NCBI GenBank assembly: GCA_000158135.1
Contig: DS999531.1
Span: 2,969,259 to 3,033,258 of the forward strand
From: Rhodobacteraceae bacterium KLH11
GTDB lineage: Bacteria; Pseudomonadota; Alphaproteobacteria; Rhodobacterales; Rhodobacteraceae
DNA: 64,000 nt
Direction: 5' to 3'
The position numbers were made by a program, and so were the translations under genes. The notes below the pieces were generated by a model. It saw nothing but the letters and a program-made list of their open reading frames with translations, searched no databases and was not told the DNA's origin. Each line of letters begins with the position of its first letter. Within the stretch, counting starts at the first letter, position 1. Of the stretch, positions 58,477-64,000 are shown piece after piece.

Positions 58477-58581
58477 TGCAAATTCCATTGGAAAGAAACG
58501 TGTCAGCGCTATCACATTGATCGGTCGCGAAACAAGTCAAGGTGCTGGCGGCGCATTTCGTGCTCTGCTAAGAGCGGCGTC

Positions 58582-60435
58582 ATGCTACGGATTGAAGATA
58601 TCACCTATGCGGTTGAGGGGCGTCCCCTGTTTGATGGGGCCAGCGCAACCATTCCCGATGGTCACAAGGTTGGCCTTGTCGGGCGCAACGGTACTGGCAA
58701 AACGACATTATTTCGCCTGATCCGCGGCGAACTGGCCCTGGAATCGGGCGATATCGCCATCCCGAAACGCGCCCGGATCGGTGGGGTCGCGCAAGAGGTG
58801 CCCTCGTCCGATATCTCGCTGATCAACACGGTTCTGGCCGCCGATACCGAGCGCAGCGCGCTGATGGCCGAGGCTGACACCGCCCAAGACCCCGCGCGCA
58901 TTGCCGACATCCAGACCCGTCTGGCCGATATCGACGCCTGGTCGGCCGAGGCCCGCGCGGCCTCGATCCTCAAGGGGCTGGGGTTTGACGATGAAGACCA
59001 GTTACGCCCTTGCTCGGATTTCTCGGGCGGTTGGCGGATGCGCGTGGCGCTCGCCGCTGTGCTGTTTTCGCAACCCGACCTGCTGTTGCTGGACGAACCG
59101 ACCAACTATCTTGATCTTGAAGGCGCGCTGTGGCTGGAAAGCTATCTGGCCAAATATCCCCATACGGTCATCATCATCAGCCATGACCGTGGATTGCTGA
59201 ACCGGGCTGTGGGCTCAATCCTGCATCTGGAAGACCGCAAGCTGACCTACTACGCGGTGCCTTACGACAAATTCGCCGAACGACGTGCCGAACGGCTGGC
59301 GCAGGCCGAATCCGAGAATACCAAGGCCAAGGCCCGCATCGCGCATCTGCAAAGCTACGTGGACCGGTTCCGGTATAAAGCCTCCAAAGCCGTTCAGGCC
59401 CAATCCCGCCTGAAGATGATCGAGCGCATCCAGCTTGTATCCACCCCGCAAGAGGCCGCCTTGCGCGCCTTCACCTTTCCAAAGCCCGAAGAACTGTCGC
59501 CGCCCATCATCCAGCTGGAAGGCGGCGTGACGGGCTATGGCGAGACCGAGGTCTTGCGCCGCCTGAACCTGCGCATCGATCAGGATGATCGCATCGCGCT
59601 GCTGGGCAAGAACGGTCAGGGTAAATCCACCCTGTCGAAACTGCTGTCAGATCGTCTGCCGCTGATGGCGGGCAAAATGACCCGCAGTTCCAAGCTACGG
59701 ATTGGCTATTTTGCGCAACATCAGGTCGATGAGCTTTATGTAGACGAAACCCCGCTGGACCACTTGCGGCGTCTGCGCCCGGATGAGGCACCGGGCAAGT
59801 GGCGGTCGCGTCTGGCCGGGTTCGGGATGAATGCGGATCAGGCCGAAACCAAAGTGGGGCGACTGTCGGGCGGACAAAAGGCGCGGCTTTCACTGTTGAT
59901 CGCCACCATTGATGCCCCGCATATGCTGATCCTCGACGAACCAACCAACCATCTGGATATCGAAAGTCGCGAGGCATTGGTCGAGGCGCTGACCGCCTAT
60001 TCCGGCGCGGTGGTTCTGGTCAGCCACGACATGCACCTGCTGTCACTGGTGGCAGATCGGCTGTGGCTGGTTTCGGACGGGACCGTCAAACCCTTCGACG
60101 GCGATCTTGAGGCCTACCGCGCCCTACTGCTGGCGCGTGACAAGCCCGTCAGGGAAAAGCCTCAGGTGATCAAACCCAAGCGCCCCTCGCGCGATACCAT
60201 GCTGGCCCTGCGTGCCGATCTGCGCAAATGTGAAGACCGGATCGAGAAGCTGACGGATATGCACGAAAAGCTCTCGGCGAAACTGGCAGACCCCGCGCTT
60301 TATGAGGATGACCGGATCAACGATCTGGAAACCTGGAACCGCAAATTCGCCGAAGTGGTCGAGGCCATGCAAAAGGCCGAAACCCTCTGGGTCGCCGCAG
60401 CAGAACGGCTGGAACAGGCCGAGAGCGCCGCATGA
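58582..60435 (+). CDS. ABC-F family ATPase
   Basis: A 617-residue soluble protein with two ABC domains and no membrane part. Walker A sequences GRNGTGKT and GKNGQGKS, signatures FSGGWRMR and LSGGQKAR, and an inter-domain linker with the arm region of ribosome-acting ABC-F proteins are present, plus a C-terminal coiled coil (about 545-615). It most resembles the Uup/YheS group. The ATG at 58582 fits; the longer open frame upstream (from 58105) is the antisense of the MFS gene. Confidence 0.92.
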   Translation: MLRIEDITYAVEGRPLFDGASATIPDGHKVGLVGRNGTGKTTLFRLIRGELALESGDIAIPKRARIGGVAQEVPSSDISLINTVLAADTERSALMAEADTAQDPARIADIQTRLADIDAWSAEARAASILKGLGFDDEDQLRPCSDFSGGWRMRVALAAVLFSQPDLLLLDEPTNYLDLEGALWLESYLAKYPHTVIIISHDRGLLNRAVGSILHLEDRKLTYYAVPYDKFAERRAERLAQAESENTKAKARIAHLQSYVDRFRYKASKAVQAQSRLKMIERIQLVSTPQEAALRAFTFPKPEELSPPIIQLEGGVTGYGETEVLRRLNLRIDQDDRIALLGKNGQGKSTLSKLLSDRLPLMAGKMTRSSKLRIGYFAQHQVDELYVDETPLDHLRRLRPDEAPGKWRSRLAGFGMNADQAETKVGRLSGGQKARLSLLIATIDAPHMLILDEPTNHLDIESREALVEALTAYSGAVVLVSHDMHLLSLVADRLWLVSDGTVKPFDGDLEAYRALLLARDKPVREKPQVIKPKRPSRDTMLALRADLRKCEDRIEKLTDMHEKLSAKLADPALYEDDRINDLETWNRKFAEVVEAMQKAETLWVAAAERLEQAESAA

Positions 60436-61052
60436 TCGATCTGGCTTTCTTCATAACGGGGTTCACCGCGATGTTCGTGGTGATCGACCCGTTCGGGACC
60501 GCGCCGATCTTTGTTGCGCTGACGCAGGATATGGATGCCGCACTGCGCCGGAAAATCGCGATCCGGGCCTGTCTGACCGCGACGGGCATTCTGATCGCCT
60601 TTGCCGCTTTTGGTGAAACCGTTCTGGGGTTTATCGGCATCTCGATGCCTGCCTTTCAGGTTGCCGGGGGCGCATTGCTGTTCCTGACAGCACTGGACAT
60701 GCTGTTTGATCGCCGCACCAAACGGCGCGAGAACCGGGCAGAAGAGGAAGAGCACCCCGACCCTTCTGTCTTTCCACTGGCGATACCGCTGATCGCCGGA
60801 CCCGGCTCGATCGCCACCATTATCCTGTTGGCCGGTCAAAACCCTGGCGTGCAAGGCATCGCCGCAGCCTGCGCCGTGATGTTGGGCGTGATGGCAGTTG
60901 TGTTGCTGTTCTTTCTGGCCGGAGGTCTGATTGCGCGCATTCTGGGCAAAACCGGGCTGAACGTGCTGACCCGGATATTGGGGATGTTGCTGTCCGCCCT
61001 GTCGGTTCAGTTCATTCTTGATGGTCTCAAGGCCTTTGGTTTCGCGTCCTGA
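60432..61052 (+). CDS. MarC family membrane protein
   Basis: A 206-residue integral membrane protein of the MarC/NAAT family, with about six helices. The motif FVVIDPFGTAPIFVAL is near residues 15-30. Its ATG overlaps the ABC-F stop (ATGA), indicating coupling. Despite the name, MarC is not shown to export drugs; some relatives move neutral amino acids. Confidence 0.9.
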   Translation: MIDLAFFITGFTAMFVVIDPFGTAPIFVALTQDMDAALRRKIAIRACLTATGILIAFAAFGETVLGFIGISMPAFQVAGGALLFLTALDMLFDRRTKRRENRAEEEEHPDPSVFPLAIPLIAGPGSIATIILLAGQNPGVQGIAAACAVMLGVMAVVLLFFLAGGLIARILGKTGLNVLTRILGMLLSALSVQFILDGLKAFGFAS

Positions 61053-61094
61053 GACCCCATATACAGTACCAGGTAAACGCGTGCAGGTGATGGA

Positions 61095-61676
61095 ATGGAT
61101 GGTGACGATTTAGGGCGGTTGATCTACCTTGGCCTGCTGGGCGGGGCGTTGTTGATGTGGGCCCTGACACATAATCGCCAGTCGCTGGGTAAAACCATGC
61201 AACAGGCCGCCGCCTGGGTGTTTATCTTTATCGGTGTTATCGCCGTTGTCGGCTTGTGGGATGACATCCGCTCGACCGTTGGGCCAACTCCGCAATTGAC
61301 CGTAAGCGATCACCGGATCGAAGTCCCCCTGTCGTTCGATGGCCACTATTATCTGCCCATGCTGGTGAACGGTCAGGCGGTGACATTTCTGGTGGATACC
61401 GGGGCCAGCCAGATTGTCCTGAGCACGCAGGACGCCGAGCGTGTCGGGATCGATACCGATCAACTGAACTATCTGGGCCGCGCCTCAACCGCGAATGGGG
61501 TGGTGCGCACAGCTCCGGTGCGGCTCGACAGCCTCGCGCTGGGGCCGATCACGGATCGTAATGTTCCGGCCTCGATCAATGAAGGTGAGCTGCACCAGTC
61601 ATTGCTTGGGATGGAGTATCTGCATCGCTTTTCAAATATCCAGTTCGCCAATGGCCGGTTGATCCTGTCCCGATAA
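61095..61676 (+). CDS. Membrane-anchored retropepsin-like aspartic protease (TIGR02281)
   Basis: A 193-residue protein with two N-terminal helices (about 8-24 and 38-54) and a clan AA aspartic protease domain. The active-site triplet is Asp101-Thr-Gly in LVDTGAS. One domain is present, so a homodimer is expected. It fits the TIGR02281 family, seen widely in alphaproteobacteria, whose target is unknown. Its stop lies 7 bases before the palindrome in front of the next gene. Confidence 0.85.
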   Translation: MDGDDLGRLIYLGLLGGALLMWALTHNRQSLGKTMQQAAAWVFIFIGVIAVVGLWDDIRSTVGPTPQLTVSDHRIEVPLSFDGHYYLPMLVNGQAVTFLVDTGASQIVLSTQDAERVGIDTDQLNYLGRASTANGVVRTAPVRLDSLALGPITDRNVPASINEGELHQSLLGMEYLHRFSNIQFANGRLILSR

Positions 61677-61682
61677 GGGCAC

Positions 61683-61725
61683 TTCTCAATTGAGAACGTA
61701 ACAAGAACATGCTAGCATGACTGCA
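61683..61725 (+). promoter_or_regulatory. LexA-type SOS promoter of the ImuA-like gene
   Basis: TTGAGA (61690-61695) and TAGCAT (61713-61718) are spaced by 17 bases. GAAC-N7-GAAC, the alphaproteobacterial LexA box, occupies 61694-61708, overlapping the end of the -35 and lying in the spacer. Two further perfect palindromes flank it: TTCTCAATTGAGAA (61683-61696) and CATGCTAGCATG (61708-61719). The expected transcript start falls at or next to the ATG at 61725, which suggests a leaderless message. Confidence 0.7.
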
Positions 61726-62372
61726 TGTCGTTACACCTTCTGCACAACAAACCCGCGCGCGCTGCGCCGGGGGTGAAACTGCATCCGCAGATCACCCTGC
61801 AACTGGCCCGCGTGCATGAGGTCTGCGGCCCGGCGCGGCGTAGCTTTGCCATGTGGCTGGCCAGCCAGATGCAGGGGCCGGTGCTGTGGATTTCCCCCAC
61901 CTGGGAGGTGGGGCAATTACACCCTGCCGGAATGCTGCCCTTTGCCGACCCGTCCCGGTTTCTGCTGGTCCGCCCCCAGAAAGCCGAAGACCTGCTCTGG
62001 TGTATGGAAGAAGCTTTGCGCAGCGGCGCAGCGCCGCTTGTCATTGGGGATCTGCCCGGCCCGCCGGGGCTGACCCCGGTGCGGCGGATGCATCTGGCCG
62101 CTGAACAGGGGGGCATATCGGGGCAGGCTCCGCTGGGGGTGCTGCTCACCCCGGATGAGGGCGGGGCACAAGGGATCGAGACACGATGGCATATGACCCC
62201 GTCCTGTCACGAGACAGCCGGCAGTTGGGTCCTGACCCGCCGCCGCGCCCGCGCCCTGCCCCCGGCCAGTTGGCAGGTTACGCAGGCCTCTCTCCATTCC
62301 GGCCTGCAGCTCAGGCAGATCGGCACGGACGATGTTCCGGTCACCCCTTCATCAGGATCACACAACTTGTGA
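61725..62372 (+). CDS. ImuA-like (RecA-related) protein, solo
   Basis: A 215-residue protein that resembles ImuA, the SOS mutagenesis factor of the imuA-imuB-dnaE2 cassette; the segment [20 protein letters not shown] with [13 protein letters not shown] before it is the recognisable part. It has no clear Walker A, like other ImuA proteins. No imuB or dnaE2 follows; the next gene is a YceI protein. The SOS-type promoter in front supports a DNA-damage role. Similarity is moderate and judged by eye. Confidence 0.65.
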   Translation: MSLHLLHNKPARAAPGVKLHPQITLQLARVHEVCGPARRSFAMWLASQMQGPVLWISPTWEVGQLHPAGMLPFADPSRFLLVRPQKAEDLLWCMEEALRSGAAPLVIGDLPGPPGLTPVRRMHLAAEQGGISGQAPLGVLLTPDEGGAQGIETRWHMTPSCHETAGSWVLTRRRARALPPASWQVTQASLHSGLQLRQIGTDDVPVTPSSGSHNL

Positions 62373-62447
62373 TTGGTCAAAGCAGGGTCAGCGCCCTAGC
62401 CTTCCCGCCATGACGCATCTGACCCCCAAAGAACACAAGGCTTTTGC

Positions 62448-63044
62448 ATGCCCCACCTGACCCGACGCACTCTGATCGCGGGTCTGGCGGCCCTGCCCCT
62501 GACGCGCACGGCTGACGCGGCCCTGACCCCATACGCGCTGGCCCCGGATCGTACTTCGGTTGGCTTTACCTTCGATCTGTCCGGCATTGCACAATCCGGT
62601 ACGATGCCGATCCAGTCGGCCAGGGTTCTGGTCGATACCAAGCGCCTGCAAAACAGTCAGGTTGATGTCATTCTGGATGTGGCCGACGCACGCACAAAAC
62701 TGCCCTTTGCGCGCCGCCCGATGCTGAGCGAAAGCGTTCTGAACGCGGCCAACCACCCCACCATCCGGTTCACCTCAAGCAAGATACAGCTTGGGCCGAC
62801 AGGTCGCATCTCGGAAGGGGCAACTGTTACCGGTGATCTTACGGTGCGCGGCGTCACCCGCCCGGTAACGCTGACGGCCAGCCTCTATCGGCAACCCGGC
62901 AGCGCAGCGGATGATCTCGACATGTTGTCCATCGGGCTGGTCGGTACCCTCAACCGTCACGAATTCGGCGCGTCAGGCTATGCTGATCTGGTGCAGGACA
63001 TCGTTGGCCTGAACATCCATGCCGAGATCGTCCGGCAGCGTTAA
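62448..63044 (+). CDS. YceI family periplasmic protein
   Basis: A 198-residue exported lipocalin-like protein of the YceI family, which binds polyprenyl or other amphiphilic lipids. A Tat-like signal (TRRTLIAGLAALPL, ending ADA near residue 24) is followed by the YceI core (VGFTFDLSGIAQSGTM, and NRHEFGASGY near the end). AAGG precedes the ATG. Its place next to an SOS gene is probably incidental. Confidence 0.88.
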   Translation: MPHLTRRTLIAGLAALPLTRTADAALTPYALAPDRTSVGFTFDLSGIAQSGTMPIQSARVLVDTKRLQNSQVDVILDVADARTKLPFARRPMLSESVLNAANHPTIRFTSSKIQLGPTGRISEGATVTGDLTVRGVTRPVTLTASLYRQPGSAADDLDMLSIGLVGTLNRHEFGASGYADLVQDIVGLNIHAEIVRQR

Positions 63045-63132
63045 AATCAACACCCCGAAAAGGCAAAAAACGACGCGCTGACGTCGAATAGGCACGCGCA
63101 ATTTGTGGCAAGAGGGCCAAGCTACGGCCATC

Positions 63133-64000
63133 ATGCGTACAATCATTTCATTTGCCGCCCTTTTCCTTTCCGTCATTCTGCTGCAACTGTCGACAGGCGG
63201 GGTTGGTCCGCTGGATGCGATCTCGGGGCTGACGCTGGCGTTTTCGACAGAACAGATCGGCCTGCTGGGGTCGTCGCATTTCATCGGGTTCTTTGTCGGA
63301 TGCTGGTGGGCCCCGCGCCTGATGGGCAGCGTCGGCCATTCGCGTGCATTCGCGGTTTGCACCGCTTTGGGGGCGATGGGGCTGATCGGGCACACGCTGA
63401 CCGACAACCCCTATATATGGGCCGCCTTGCGGATCGCATCAGGCACCTGTGTTGCCGGGTGTTATACGGTGATCGAGGCCTGGTTGAACGCCAAGGTAAA
63501 TAACGAAACCCGGGGCCGCGCGATGGGCACCTATCGGCTGGCCGATATGGGGGCGTCACTCTGCGCCCAGTTGATCATCGCGGTTCTGCCTCCGGCCTCT
63601 TATGTCTCGTATAATTTGCTGGCCATCTTGTGTTGCGCCTCGATCCTGCCCTTGGCGCTGACCCGCGCCAGCCAGCCCGAGACACCCTCGGCCCCGCGCC
63701 TGCGCCCCAAACTGGCATGGCGCTGCTCACCCCTGGCCGTTGCAGGGGTCATTGTCGCAGCACTTAGTTCGGCTTCTTTCCGAATGGTCGGCCTCGTTTA
63801 TGGGCAAGAGGTCGGCCTTGGCGTCGATCAGATTGCCTTCTTTCTGGCGGCCTTCGTGCTGGGCGGAGCGCTGGCGCAATACCCGATGGGCTGGCTTGCT
63901 GACAAATATGACAGGCGCTGGGTCCTGATCGGGCTGTCGATCGCAGCCGTGCTAAGCTGCGCGATCACCATGGCGGCAGCACATACCGGGCCAACCGGGG
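63133..64000 (+). CDS. MFS transporter, truncated by the window edge
   Basis: The frame from the ATG at 63133 stays open to the last base, giving at least 289 residues. The protein has repeated hydrophobic helices, the central WLNAKVNNETRGRAMGTYRL segment and a motif A-like GWLADKYDRRWVL near the end, as in YcaD-type MFS proteins. The substrate is unknown. The 3' end lies outside the window. Confidence 0.85.
   Translation, partial: MRTIISFAALFLSVILLQLSTGGVGPLDAISGLTLAFSTEQIGLLGSSHFIGFFVGCWWAPRLMGSVGHSRAFAVCTALGAMGLIGHTLTDNPYIWAALRIASGTCVAGCYTVIEAWLNAKVNNETRGRAMGTYRLADMGASLCAQLIIAVLPPASYVSYNLLAILCCASILPLALTRASQPETPSAPRLRPKLAWRCSPLAVAGVIVAALSSASFRMVGLVYGQEVGLGVDQIAFFLAAFVLGGALAQYPMGWLADKYDRRWVLIGLSIAAVLSCAITMAAAHTGPTG

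Overview
The window is a chromosomal segment of an alphaproteobacterium, most probably a member of the Roseobacter group (Rhodobacterales). This rests on high GC, the TrgA/TrgB-cysK tellurite locus described from Rhodobacter, the DUF6456/DUF6477 pair, a LipA typical of Rhodobacterales, and an alphaproteobacterial LexA box (GAAC-N7-GAAC). Most genes are core metabolism. No CRISPR array, rRNA operon, prophage or intact transposon is visible.

Left part (1-15.4 kb): MoxR ATPase, dihydroorotase pyrC, an MmgE/PrpD protein, a COQ10/RatA-like START-fold protein, hpt, an M20 amidohydrolase coupled to lipA, an OxyR-type LysR regulator, the DUF6456 and DUF6477 genes, an MttB-family methyltransferase without pyrrolysine, a GNAT enzyme, guaA, an EamA exporter and a FadL-like outer-membrane protein with a strong terminator.

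Accessory segment (15.4-20.5 kb): lower GC and bounded by remnants. It begins with an IS66 orf2 (tnpB) fragment and ends with a broken EamA transporter. Between them lie three oxidoreductases (MDR, SDR, LLM flavin monooxygenase), a truncated enoyl-CoA hydratase start, and a divergent LysR regulator.

Middle (20.5-39.5 kb): an alpha-proteobacterial P-loop ATPase, metA (with Glu111, predicting acetyl-CoA use), an alpha/beta hydrolase, PPK2, a TetR regulator, a beta-barrel protein and tRNA-Ser(GGA). A run of minus-strand genes follows: cysteine desulfurase-like protein, photolyase phr, cfa, trgA, trgB, cysK and a MscS-like channel broken by a frameshift in a T6 run. Then come pyrH (without frr), miaA and an orphan Tat-exported solute-binding protein.

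Right part (39.5-64 kb): a Tat MBL-fold hydrolase with a GAF-LuxR regulator upstream, a lytic transglycosylase, ssb, a site-2 protease with CBS domains, aroK-aroB, a 49-aa membrane ORF with a 508-aa exported protein and xerD, a CorC-type protein, a MobA-like transferase, DegP with a two-component system, a cytochrome P450, a TfoX C-terminal protein, ndk, a Bcr/CflA exporter, an ABC-F ATPase with marC, an aspartic protease, a solo ImuA-like gene under an SOS promoter, a YceI protein and an MFS transporter cut by the window edge.

The signals most worth a second look are the solo ImuA-like gene with a LexA box exactly between its -35 and -10, the tellurite-type locus with its disrupted channel, and an orphan terminator in a 750-base gap near 51 kb.
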